Shown in pieces: positions 36,080 through 44,193 of a DNA stretch of 64,000 nucleotides. Below the pieces are notes generated by a model. The model saw only the letters and a program-made list of their open reading frames with translations, was not told where the DNA came from and did not search any database. The position numbers and the translations under genes are program-made. The stretch is taken from the NCBI GenBank assembly GCA_030603385.1, contig JAUVXW010000005.1, positions 62,001-126,000 on the forward strand, written 5' to 3'. The DNA is from Promethearchaeota archaeon (GTDB lineage: Archaea; Asgardarchaeota; Lokiarchaeia; Sigyniarchaeales; SOKP01). Positions within the stretch are counted from its first letter, which is position 1. Every line of letters begins with the position of its first letter.

Positions 36080-37432
36080 ATGTCAAAGAAATTTTCAAAA
36101 GAACCACTTAGAGGAATGAAAGATTATTATCCTTCAGATTTGAGGGAATATAACTGGATTATTGATACATTAAGAGATGTGGCAGAGAGATACGGCTATG
36201 AAGAATATGAAACACCACAAATAGAACCCATTGAAATTTTTGCTGCAAAATCTTCTCAAGAATTAGTTAATGAACAATCCTTTATTGTAGAAAAGAAAAA
36301 AGGCGAGAGACTTATTTTAATCCCAGAACTTACTCCTTCTTTAGCTCGAATGGTGGCAAAAAAAAGTCAAGAACTTAAAAAGCCTATTAGATGGTTTTGT
36401 ATTCCAACATGTTTCAGATATGAAAGACCTCAAAGAGGGCGCCTTAGAGGATTTAAACAACCTAATTTCGACATTTTAGGTGAAGAGAGTCTTTATGCTG
36501 ATCTTGAAATATTTAATATAATTATAGACATCTTCTCTGAATTTGGAGCATCCCCAGCGCAATTTCAGATTTACTATAACAGTCGACGTTTCATCGATTC
36601 AGTTCTTACCATTATACTTAAAATAAGTGAAGAGAAATTACCTTTAGCTTACAAAGTACTTGATAAATCTGATAAAATGGAAGAAGATGAATTTGATAAG
36701 TTCTTATTTGACACGTTTCAGAATGATGTAAATAGACAAGGTATATTGAAACTGAAAGATGCGAAGAGTATAGATGAGGTGTTGAAGCGATTTGATTCAA
36801 TTCCTGATGAATTTTTTGATTCTGAGGGATATCTTGAGTTTATTAAATTTGAAAAGCTACTAATGGAGGCGGGCATATCTGATTACTGTACTTTTTCTTC
36901 AAGTACAGTAAGAGGTCTTGATTATTATACAGGAATTATTTACGAAGTGTTTGATACTGGAAAAGAGAATATAAGAAGTATATTTGGAGGGGGAAGATAT
37001 GATGACCTTCTATCATTATTCTCAGATGAGAAAATTACAGGTACTGGATTTGGTATGGGGGTCTATATGCTTTCTTTATTTCTAAGATCATATAATTTAA
37101 TCCCTGAGGATATCGCAGAGAAAGACTATTCAGATACAATTTATATAGCATCTGTAAATGAAGATGTATCCATATATGCAATTGAACTTGCCCGTATCAT
37201 ACGAGAAGACGATTTTCCATGTATTATAGATTATAGATTTAAAAATCTAAAAAATCAATTAAAAAAGGCAAATGAATTAGGAGTCTTGGTCACCTTAATT
37301 GTTGGACCAGATGAAATGGAAAAGAATCGAGTAACTATAAAAAATATGGTCTCAGAAGAACAGAAATCAGTTTATTTCGAAGATGTTATTGATGAGATCT
37401 ACTCTATTCTTGATGAACTGGAGGAGTCTTAA
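36080..37432 (+). CDS. hisS: Histidyl-tRNA synthetase
   Basis: 450-aa class II synthetase. Motif 1 region around PLRGMKDYYP, motif 2 CFRYERPQRGRLRG-x-Q, histidine motifs LDYYTGIIYE and GGGRYDDL, then an anticodon-binding domain in the last 90 residues. It charges tRNA-His, whose intron-containing gene is in this same window at 1913-2046. The ATG start follows a typical AT-rich archaeal leader. Normal length. Confidence 0.95.
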   Translation: MSKKFSKEPLRGMKDYYPSDLREYNWIIDTLRDVAERYGYEEYETPQIEPIEIFAAKSSQELVNEQSFIVEKKKGERLILIPELTPSLARMVAKKSQELKKPIRWFCIPTCFRYERPQRGRLRGFKQPNFDILGEESLYADLEIFNIIIDIFSEFGASPAQFQIYYNSRRFIDSVLTIILKISEEKLPLAYKVLDKSDKMEEDEFDKFLFDTFQNDVNRQGILKLKDAKSIDEVLKRFDSIPDEFFDSEGYLEFIKFEKLLMEAGISDYCTFSSSTVRGLDYYTGIIYEVFDTGKENIRSIFGGGRYDDLLSLFSDEKITGTGFGMGVYMLSLFLRSYNLIPEDIAEKDYSDTIYIASVNEDVSIYAIELARIIREDDFPCIIDYRFKNLKNQLKKANELGVLVTLIVGPDEMEKNRVTIKNMVSEEQKSVYFEDVIDEIYSILDELEES

Positions 37433-37849
37433 TTCAATCGATAACATTTTAATTTTGATTTTAAGATAATATAATAAGGATAAGCTACTTATGTAACTTT
37501 CAATAATAAAGAGACTTAAAGCCTTAATTTTTTAAAATCTATTGCTAATTTTAAATCTTCACTTTCAGAAATAAATGAGAAAAGTGGGTTCAGTTAGGTA
37601 AAGAAAATGAATTAGGAAGGTTAGAAAAGTATAGAATTGGTATAGAATTAAAATCTATTTAATTTAAACATGCAAGTTATTTTCTGATTATTTATCTTGA
37701 TTTCTATTATCTGATTACTAATTAAAACTATAGATTGATTTCATTTATTTTTAAAGATAAACTCTCATACTATATATATTTTCCATTTAAATTTGATCAT
37801 AATTGTGCTATTCTCAAAAACGTTTTAGATTTCTTTCTATAATTAGTTC
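37433..37849. other. Intergenic region without identifiable gene
   Basis: This 417-bp AT-rich stretch lies between the convergent hisS and first arsR genes. Only short frames occur (for example around 37585-37662, 25 codons before a stop), with no start, ribosome site or domain. I see no tRNA, hairpin or repeat. It may hold eroded coding sequence. Confidence 0.5.
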
Positions 37850-38215
37850 TCAAATTAGGTATTTTTTCTCTATATTTTTATATATTTCATAATGGGTGAA
37901 TTTTCCTTTCTTAACACCAAAAATTAATCCTGCTTGTTCTAATATTTTTATATGATGAGAAATTGCGGGTTGAGATAAATTTAAAATTGCTGTCAACTCG
38001 CATACACACATTTCTTTTTTTCCTATTAAGTTATAAATTAAAAATCTAACTTTATTTCCCAGTGCTTTAAAATAATTAACTTTTTCATTAAAATTTCTTT
38101 TAGATAATATTTCATCTTTATTTCTTTCTAAATCTTCAATATATTCATAAATATCCCTATCTACTCCAAAGCATTTAATTAAACTTTCTATTTCTTTTTT
38201 GTTCTTTAGATCCAT
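37850..38215 (-). CDS. arsR: ArsR-family arsenite-type repressor
   Basis: 121-aa winged-helix repressor. EMCVCELTAIL carries the paired cysteines of As(III)/Sb(III)-sensing ArsR proteins (CVC in the DNA-recognition helix region), followed by LSQPAISHHIKILEQAGLI, the recognition helix and wing. An N-terminal helical extension (about 45 residues) adds dimer contacts. Paired with a second arsR upstream and divergent from Acr3. Confidence 0.85.
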   Translation of the reverse strand: MDLKNKKEIESLIKCFGVDRDIYEYIEDLERNKDEILSKRNFNEKVNYFKALGNKVRFLIYNLIGKKEMCVCELTAILNLSQPAISHHIKILEQAGLIFGVKKGKFTHYEIYKNIEKKYLI

Positions 38216-38380
38216 ATTTAAATATCAAAATTGTTTTTTAAATGGTTAAAAGATATAGATTACATAAAAATTTTCTATTTCTATGTGCAATCTATTATTT
38301 TATTTTACCAAATCTCTTCATAAATCTATGATAATAATTTTTTTTATTTTTTTAATATTGTATTTTTCAGATATTATTTG

Positions 38381-38824
38381 TCATACAAAATTAAATAATT
38401 CAAAGAATTTTTCAAAATTCTGTACATATTTCTGAAATTGTTCTTTAATTAATTCATAATGAGTAAAATAACCTCTTTTTATACCTCTTATTATTTTCAT
38501 GCGTTCAAGTATTTTTAAATGATGAGAAATTGAGGATTGTGCTTTATCTAGAATTGCTTCCAATTCACATACACAATAATCTTTATCATTTAACAACTGC
38601 ACAATTTTAAAGCGGGTTTCATTTCCTAAAACATTGGAGAATCTCGTAAGATCTATTATACTTTTATTTTTATTTAATTTAATACCAATTTCTCTTAAGG
38701 TTTTAAAATAAGGTTCTATATCTTGATCTTGAAGATCAAAACATAGTTTCAGACTATTAATTATTTCAGCTTTTCTTTCGCTTTTAATTTGTATCACTTT
38801 CAAAATTTTACATATCGTATTCAA
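38381..38824 (-). CDS. arsR: ArsR-family arsenite-type repressor, second copy
   Basis: 147 aa with an N-terminal helical extension of 60 residues, then RFKIVQLLNDKDYCVCELEAIL (CVC metal site) and AQSSISHHLKILERMKIIRG. It resembles the first arsR over the winged helix and so is likely a tandem duplicate that has diverged. It is divergent from acr3 across a 126-bp AT-rich gap that must hold the operator and both promoters. Confidence 0.85.
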   Translation of the reverse strand: MNTICKILKVIQIKSERKAEIINSLKLCFDLQDQDIEPYFKTLREIGIKLNKNKSIIDLTRFSNVLGNETRFKIVQLLNDKDYCVCELEAILDKAQSSISHHLKILERMKIIRGIKRGYFTHYELIKEQFQKYVQNFEKFFELFNFV

Positions 38825-38950
38825 TATTTATAATGAACAAATCTATAAAAATATATTTAAATTGAATTTAGTCAAAATAAATCGAATTATTTAAATTTAG
38901 ATAATCATTTTCAAGTTATAATACATAATTAAAACAAAAAAAAATAAAAA

Positions 38951-40012
38951 ATGAGTCAAAAAGAGAAAAAATTAGGTGTCTTCGAGAAGTTTCTTCCCAT
39001 ATGGATTGCCTTATGTATAGTGTTTGGAATTTTTCTTTCTCAGGTTGTCCCAGGTATAAGTGAGGTTATTGATGCTTTACAAATTGGTGGGATCTCAATA
39101 CCTATTGGTATATGTTTATTTCTAATGATGTATCCTGCAATGTTGAATCTTCAAGCATCAGAATTGAAAAAATTGGGGAAAACCCCCAAACCGATTATAC
39201 TAACTCTTTTTTCAAATTGGATTATTGCACCATTTGTTGGATTAGCGATGGCGCGAATATTTTTACAAGGAAATGAGCAATTAATAGTAGCAATTATACT
39301 TCTTTCAAGTTCACCTTGTACAGCTATGGTTTTAGTTTGGGGATGGCTCGCAAAGGGAAATCAAGAACAAAATGTGATTAATACTAGTCTAAATACGGTT
39401 ACCATTATTTTCTTATACGTTCCAATGGTAACATTATTGACTGGGATTCAAAATATTCCCATTAATTGGGTTCTTCTACTAATATCTCTATTTTATTTCA
39501 TTGGTCTTCCCTTAATATTAGGAATAATTACGAAAAAAATAATTATTGCAAGAAAAGGAGAAAGTTGGTTTTATGACACTTATGTCCCTCTAGTTGGAAA
39601 AATTTCTATAGTTGCTTTATTAACAACGTTAGTGGTATTATTTTCTCTAAATGGAAAAGCGTTAATAAATAATCCTAATCTATTATTACTTGTTTCCGTC
39701 CCACTCTTAGTGGGCTTTGTAATCGTATTGGGCTATAATATTCTAATAACTAAGATTTTTAAATTGAAATATCGGCAAGCAATAATTACAGTTATTATTG
39801 GGTCGTCCAGCCATTTCGAGATTGCAATTGCAACTGCTATAGCCTTATATGGGATTGGTTCAATAGCAGCTTTAGGAACTACAATGGGATTATTTTGGGA
39901 AGTTCCAGTAATGTTATCAATGGTGTATTTAGGAAGATACTTGGGTAAAATTGGTTTCTGGAAAGATTATAAAGAAGCAAATGAAGTCTATGGAAAACGT
40001 AATAAAGAATAA
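38951..40012 (+). CDS. acr3: Acr3 arsenite efflux permease
   Basis: 353-aa BART-superfamily membrane protein with about ten helices. SSSPCTAMVLVWGWLAKG contains the conserved cysteine needed for As(III) transport, and GSSSHFEIAIATAIALYG is the second hallmark. It expels arsenite using the membrane potential. Start ATG 38951. The next frame on the same strand (selenoprotein candidate) begins about 60 bp after its stop, and two arsR genes face it, so this is an arsenic resistance locus without an arsenate reductase. Confidence 0.92.
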   Translation: MSQKEKKLGVFEKFLPIWIALCIVFGIFLSQVVPGISEVIDALQIGGISIPIGICLFLMMYPAMLNLQASELKKLGKTPKPIILTLFSNWIIAPFVGLAMARIFLQGNEQLIVAIILLSSSPCTAMVLVWGWLAKGNQEQNVINTSLNTVTIIFLYVPMVTLLTGIQNIPINWVLLLISLFYFIGLPLILGIITKKIIIARKGESWFYDTYVPLVGKISIVALLTTLVVLFSLNGKALINNPNLLLLVSVPLLVGFVIVLGYNILITKIFKLKYRQAIITVIIGSSSHFEIAIATAIALYGIGSIAALGTTMGLFWEVPVMLSMVYLGRYLGKIGFWKDYKEANEVYGKRNKE

Positions 40013-40072
40013 TTCAATAGGAATTTAATATAAATTAAAATTTTTTTATTTATTAAAATCAACAGGGGGTGA

Positions 40073-40543
40073 GTAGAGTTAAAAAACTTAAAATTTAAAA
40101 TATCTATTCCGATAAAAGGTCTACAAAGTGGAAAGTTATATGATATCAAGGCAAAGGATGATGCAAATTTTATTGAAGCTTTGGCATTAGTAGATAAAAA
40201 AGAGATGGAAAGTTTGAATAAACAAATATTTCCTCTCTATGAGGGATATATCCATAATTATCTTCAACTATTTGTAAATATAGAAGATGAGGTTATTTAT
40301 GATGATGTCGGCTTATCTCCATATGCTCCTGACGAGGAAGGTCTTTATCGAAAATTCAACCCAATAAGGGAAAATATCCATTTCAATTTATATCCTGACA
40401 CGATTATTGATTTACAACAAGATGTTGGATGTTGATGAGAAAAAGTGAAAAGTAGATTAGACTTTGGTAAATTTAAAACAATAATTCGCACAAAATATGG
40501 TAAAAATAATGAATATTTTGCACATTATTTCAAAAGTAAATAA
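40073..40543 (+). CDS. Candidate novel selenoprotein with two adjacent Sec (UGA-UGA) codons
   Basis: I do not recognise this protein. One frame runs from about 40073 to TAA 40541-40543 (about 156 aa), interrupted only by TGA TGA at 40433-40438, in the context QQDVGC-U-U-EKVKSRLD. Coding-like sequence (DFGKFKTIIRTKYG, ending YFKSK) continues past the UGAs. A SECIS-like element lies 29 nt after the TAA and closely matches the one behind hdrA-mvhD. A Cys-Sec-Sec cluster could bind As(III) or act in redox. The start is unclear: an in-frame TGA at 40070-40072 precedes it, GGGGGTGA is a good ribosome site, and no ATG or GTG is in frame. Loss of one A from the six-A run (40081-40086) would connect GTG 40069. 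Alternatively the gene stops at the first UGA, and a 32-codon frame from GTG 40445 follows. Confidence 0.65.
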
Positions 40544-40571
40544 ATAAAAAAGGAATAATTAAAAAAATTGA

Positions 40572-40605
40572 ATGAAATCTTTTAAAAAATGCTAGTGAAA
40601 GATGA
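40572..40605 (+). promoter_or_regulatory. SECIS-like element after the UGA-UGA gene
   Basis: 5' ATGA (40572-40575), one A, helix ATCTTT (40577-40582) paired with AAAGAT (40598-40603), then GA (40604-40605). The apical loop contains a run of six A. This is the eukaryotic-type SECIS plan (ATGA/GA kink, helix II, unpaired A in the loop). The 5' flank TTGAATGAAATCTT repeats TTGAATGA-ATCTT of the element at 58878. Confidence 0.65.
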
Positions 40606-40676
40606 ACAATAGGATTGCGTCCTATATATTCCTAATTATTTTACAATTTTTAAAATCCATAAATTATTATAATTAG

Positions 40677-41717
40677 ATGAAAGAAATTCAAAATAAATCT
40701 TTAATCTATATAATAGAGAATAGTAATGATGAAAATAAGAGGTATAAGTCATTAAAAGCATTACAAAATGATTTTAATTGTACAAATAGAGGTTTTACAT
40801 TTTTAGAAAACCTTTTAATCTCAGATTTAAATCCAAAAATTCGTAAAAAAGCTGCAGAGGTTCTGGCAGAATATCATTTTCCAAAAGCACTACACCCGAT
40901 TAAATGGGTATTACAAATTGATAATTCTCTAAACTGTGTAATAAAATATATAGAATTAATAAAAAATTATAATAAAACATTTCTTAATCTTTTTTTAATC
41001 AATGAAATCGAGCATTATGTAAGTAAGTATAAAAATTTTCAATCAAAACTAGCAAAATGTAAATTTTATAAAAATGATCTTAATGATTTGATTGAAATTT
41101 ACTTGAATTATAAAGTTTTAAATAATTTAATAATAGTTTTTTCAAATCTAAATAACGAGAATAAAAATGTTATAATACAGGAAGGAAAAATAAAAAAGTT
41201 AGTGCTTACAAATTATAAAATAAAGAACATTAAAGATATTGAGGGATTAGATATGCTAAAACATTTAGAGAATTTAAACCTAAGCTTTAATGATATCTCT
41301 GAAATTAATGGGCTAAATGGTTTATTAAAATTGCGGAATTTAAACCTTTCTCATAATAAGATAACTAAAATTGAAAATCTTGAAAATCTTACTGAGTTAA
41401 GTTCACTAAATTTAGGATTCAATAAAATTGAGAAAATAACAGGTTTAACAAATAAAAAAAAATTAAAAAATCTAAACCTCTTGCACAATAAGATTATAGA
41501 ATTCAATGGTTTAATCCCGCTTCAATCATTAGAAACTATTAATTTATCAAAAAATTTAATTTCTGAGATAAATGATTTAGATAATTTTATAAATTTGAAA
41601 TATCTTGATTTAACCCTAAATAACATACCAGATATAAGTAAATATGATAAATATAAGAAAAAAATCAGCCTTATAATCTATGGAAATCCCTTTAATACCT
41701 ATGATCCTGGTCTATAA
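40677..41717 (+). CDS. Leucine-rich-repeat protein with N-terminal HEAT-like region
   Basis: 346 aa. About residues 1-150 are helical with a HEAT-like unit (KIRKKAAEVLAEYHF). Residues 185-330 hold six LRRs of the 22-residue SDS22-like type (LENLNLSFNDISEINGL, LRNLNLSHNKITKIENL and so on), ending in a capping DLTLNNIPDIS. It has no signal peptide or membrane anchor, so it is cytoplasmic and probably a protein-protein interaction scaffold. LRR proteins of this form are frequent in Asgard archaea and eukaryotes. No catalytic domain. Confidence 0.85.
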   Translation: MKEIQNKSLIYIIENSNDENKRYKSLKALQNDFNCTNRGFTFLENLLISDLNPKIRKKAAEVLAEYHFPKALHPIKWVLQIDNSLNCVIKYIELIKNYNKTFLNLFLINEIEHYVSKYKNFQSKLAKCKFYKNDLNDLIEIYLNYKVLNNLIIVFSNLNNENKNVIIQEGKIKKLVLTNYKIKNIKDIEGLDMLKHLENLNLSFNDISEINGLNGLLKLRNLNLSHNKITKIENLENLTELSSLNLGFNKIEKITGLTNKKKLKNLNLLHNKIIEFNGLIPLQSLETINLSKNLISEINDLDNFINLKYLDLTLNNIPDISKYDKYKKKISLIIYGNPFNTYDPGL

Positions 41718-41840
41718 AAAATTTTTTTATTAAAATCTATAATTCCTCGTATTTAATAATATAAATAATTTTAAAAACAAGGTTTAAATTTAGAATTAAT
41801 ATATTTTATTTATTTATAATCAAATAAAATCTATTTTAAA

Positions 41841-42179
41841 ATGAATTCATTCAAAAAACGAGACTACTATGAGGTACTGGGTATAGGTCGAAATGCCACT
41901 AAAATCCAGATCAAATTAGCATATCGACGACTGGCAAAAAAGTATCATCCTGATAAGAATAAAAAAGATCTAAAAGCAAAAGAAAAATTTATTGAGATTC
42001 ATGAAGCATATGAAATTTTAAATGATCCAGAACGAAGAGCACATTATGATCATTTAGGTTTCAGCAAGATATTTTTTGATAAAGAATCTAAATCAACTCA
42101 TTCAAATACAGATTTTAAAGATTATGATTTTGGGAGCAATTTTGTAAATTATATTTCTAAATATTTTAAAGGAAAATAA
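41841..42179 (+). CDS. Short J-domain protein
   Basis: 112 aa. Residues 5-72 form a DnaJ J-domain: [19 protein letters not shown], the HPD motif in KYHPDKN, and [15 protein letters not shown]. Residues 73-112 are a short low-complexity tail ending in FKGK. It lacks the G/F, zinc and substrate-binding domains of full DnaJ. It would stimulate an Hsp70 ATPase or recruit one to a local task. No dnaK is nearby. It is convergent with the DGC gene at 42258. Confidence 0.87.
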   Translation: MNSFKKRDYYEVLGIGRNATKIQIKLAYRRLAKKYHPDKNKKDLKAKEKFIEIHEAYEILNDPERRAHYDHLGFSKIFFDKESKSTHSNTDFKDYDFGSNFVNYISKYFKGK

Positions 42180-42257
42180 ATTTCTTATAGCAGTTTTTAG
42201 TTTTTGATTAATTATGTTATAATCCTTTTTTTTAAGAAAAAGTTTTAAAATTATATA

Positions 42258-42734
42258 TTAATTTTCATCGAATTTATCAATGTCAAGACCTTGTTTCTTT
42301 AATACTTGAAGTACAGACTCAATTACCTTTCTTATATCCTCCTCTTTAATTTCGCTTAATTTAGGGAGATTTTTAAAAGTATTGAGATCATTTAAATTCA
42401 TACGTTGCTTAGGGATGATATCTTGGACTGAAATAATCAAATCTGGTACAATACTAAGATGTTTATATATTGTACTTGCACAGGCTGTATTACATCCGAT
42501 AATAATAAGAATAAAGGAATGTTTGAGATGATTTTTAGTAATTTCAACTAATTGTTGTTTTTCTAATAATACATTTTTAAGAAAAATAGTGGAGCATGTC
42601 ATTGAGCTAATAGAAGCTATTTTACTTTTCTCTGCCAATCGTATTGCGACCTGTCGTGCTAATTCACCATGATATTCTGAACCTGAACATGTTATTAAGA
42701 CAATGTTTTCTACCTGGATTTCCTTTTTACTCAA
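42258..42734 (-). CDS. DGC-type cysteine protein
   Basis: 158 aa. The opening LITCSGSEYHGELARQVAIRL and the later GCNTACASTIY (GC-x3-C) match the putative zinc-binding DGC family, here without the first Asp. Function unknown; members often sit with redox or arsenic genes. It is the third gene of the minus-strand operon arsR - thioredoxin-like - DGC (the start is 1 bp from the previous stop). Three further DGC-type proteins lie on the plus strand at 44194-45922. Confidence 0.75.
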   Translation of the reverse strand: MSKKEIQVENIVLITCSGSEYHGELARQVAIRLAEKSKIASISSMTCSTIFLKNVLLEKQQLVEITKNHLKHSFILIIIGCNTACASTIYKHLSIVPDLIISVQDIIPKQRMNLNDLNTFKNLPKLSEIKEEDIRKVIESVLQVLKKQGLDIDKFDEN

Positions 42735-42735
42735 A

Positions 42736-43029
42736 TTAAATCAAACCTTTTGCCTTCAATATTTCTGGTAGCTTTTTCTTCAGAGCAAATGAAGTCGTAA
42801 CGATTTCATTTCCATCAATAACTATACTATTACCATGCAAATTCAATCTTCTTGCTTCTTCAGAATCTAAATTTTTTGTATCGAATGATATATACTTATT
42901 ATAGGGTGTAATTACCTGAAAAACGAGATTCATAAATCTTTCCCATTGGCAAGCGCATACATTTAAAGGTACATAAATTTCTACTTTAAGTTTATTTTCC
43001 TTTTGAACTTCACTTTCTTGTTGACTCAT
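42736..43029 (-). CDS. Thioredoxin-like protein with CxC motif
   Basis: 97 aa. VEIYVPLNVCACQWERFMN has a CxC motif at the position of a thioredoxin active site, followed by an alpha/beta pattern with DGNEIVTTSFALKKKLPEIL, as in small thioredoxin/glutaredoxin-like proteins that bind metals or reduce thiols. The CxC spacing differs from CxxC. Co-transcribed with arsR upstream (15 bp) and DGC downstream. Likely a redox or metalloid-handling carrier. Confidence 0.6.
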   Translation of the reverse strand: MSQQESEVQKENKLKVEIYVPLNVCACQWERFMNLVFQVITPYNKYISFDTKNLDSEEARRLNLHGNSIVIDGNEIVTTSFALKKKLPEILKAKGLI

Positions 43030-43044
43030 TTTAACACCTTCATT

Positions 43045-43365
43045 TTATATTTTTTGCTGGAGTTCTACAATTTTTTTAAATTTTTCATTTCTTTTAATTA
43101 AATTATCTACTATTGCCAATAACTTGAAAATTTGGGTATCTTTTACTTTAAACAATTTTTTATTTCCTTCCCTTCTACTTTCAAGGATATCCGCTTCAGT
43201 AAGAGTTTTTAAATGTCTAGATAATGTAGATTGAGTTTTATCAAACACTTTTTCAATGTCGCAAACACAAATCTCATTTCCATGCCTTAGAAACTCTAAA
43301 AGTTTTAATCTAGTTTCATCGGAGAGAGCTCTTAATAAATCCAATCTTAAATTTTCAAGTTTCAT
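43045..43365 (-). CDS. ArsR-family regulator
   Basis: 106-aa winged helix: DETRLKLLEFLRHGNEICVCDIEKVF, with the CVC site, and KTQSTLSRHLKTLTEADILESRREG. It controls, by position, both its own minus-strand operon (thioredoxin-like, DGC) and the divergent plus-strand operon starting at 43500 across a 134-bp intergenic region. Third CVC-type ArsR protein in the window. Confidence 0.85.
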   Translation of the reverse strand: MKLENLRLDLLRALSDETRLKLLEFLRHGNEICVCDIEKVFDKTQSTLSRHLKTLTEADILESRREGNKKLFKVKDTQIFKLLAIVDNLIKRNEKFKKIVELQQKI

Positions 43366-43499
43366 ATTTTTTTATGCATTTATGCGTATTAATACATATA
43401 CTTATAAACGAATTTTCTATTTAAATCTTGTGTTAATAGTAATTAAACTAAATTAAAATTGAGATAATAAGTTCAAGATTAATAGATGGTGCTAATAAA

Positions 43500-43886
43500 T
43501 TGAACAATACAAAAAAAGAAATTGGATTCATTATGTGTGTTTGTACTGGAAAATGCCCTGGATTTGCTAAAATGGATATATGGGATTTTATTAATCGTAT
43601 AAGAATTGAACTTCCTGTAGAATATGGATTTATTCATCCTCAATTGTGTGAAGAAGATGGCGATAGATTTTTAGATGATTATTTAAGTTCTGGTCGAAAA
43701 TATATGGTGGCAGGATGTGCTCCAAACATGCAATATAAGTTATTTAGAGACGCTTTTAAGAAAGCAGGATTAGATATAAAAACAGATTTAATTCCCTTGG
43801 ATATTCGCGAAATGACTACAGATGAAGCTGTTAATTTAGTTGAAAAGAGCCTGGAGAAATTAGAGGAGGATATTAAAAATGAGTAA
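43500..43886 (+). CDS. Stand-alone HdrA N-terminal-domain-like protein
   Basis: 128 aa. IMCVCTGKCPGF, a mid-chain PQLCEEDGDRFLDDYL and YMVAGCAPNMQYKLF copy the N-terminal domain of HdrA (C-x-C...LC...GC-x-P), which binds a [4Fe-4S] cluster. The FAD and ferredoxin domains of HdrA are absent; the ferredoxin is supplied by the next gene (8-bp overlap). Open from TTG 43500, spaced from GGTG; ATG 43533 is the only ATG before the conserved motif. First gene of the plus-strand DGC operon. Confidence 0.7.
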   Translation: MNNTKKEIGFIMCVCTGKCPGFAKMDIWDFINRIRIELPVEYGFIHPQLCEEDGDRFLDDYLSSGRKYMVAGCAPNMQYKLFRDAFKKAGLDIKTDLIPLDIREMTTDEAVNLVEKSLEKLEEDIKNE

Positions 43887-44181
43887 GAGTTATGATGCTG
43901 AAAAAGAAACGTTTATGGGAGTTCCAAGAAAAAAGATTCCCTGGTGGCCTATAATAGATTATGATAAATGCAACTTTTGCATGGAATGTGATAAATTTTG
44001 CCCACATAATGTATATGCAAAGAATAATGATGAAAAACAACAGCTAATAGTTAAAAATCCATACAATTGTGTAGTATTTTGTCGTGCGTGCGCTAAGACT
44101 TGCGCTCCTGATGCTTTATCATTCCCAGATAAGCGGGAAACGACTAATCTAATAAAGAAGCTTAGAAGTGAAAATAAGTAG
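43879..44181 (+). CDS. Two-[4Fe-4S] ferredoxin
   Basis: 100 aa: CNFCMECDKFCP and CRACAKTCAP, the two cluster motifs, with a short basic tail. The ATG at 43879 overlaps the stop of the HdrA-N gene, preceded by GAGGAGG; the two products probably work as one split HdrA-like electron entry. Soluble, cytoplasmic. Confidence 0.85.
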   Translation: MSKSYDAEKETFMGVPRKKIPWWPIIDYDKCNFCMECDKFCPHNVYAKNNDEKQQLIVKNPYNCVVFCRACAKTCAPDALSFPDKRETTNLIKKLRSENK

Positions 44182-44193
44182 ATGTGATGCATA

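Noticed and set aside
40445..40543. Separate 32-codon gene starting at GTG after the UGA pair
   Set aside because: Possible, but it is in the same frame as the upstream gene, and the SECIS-like element favours one recoded protein. Kept as an alternative in the feature text.
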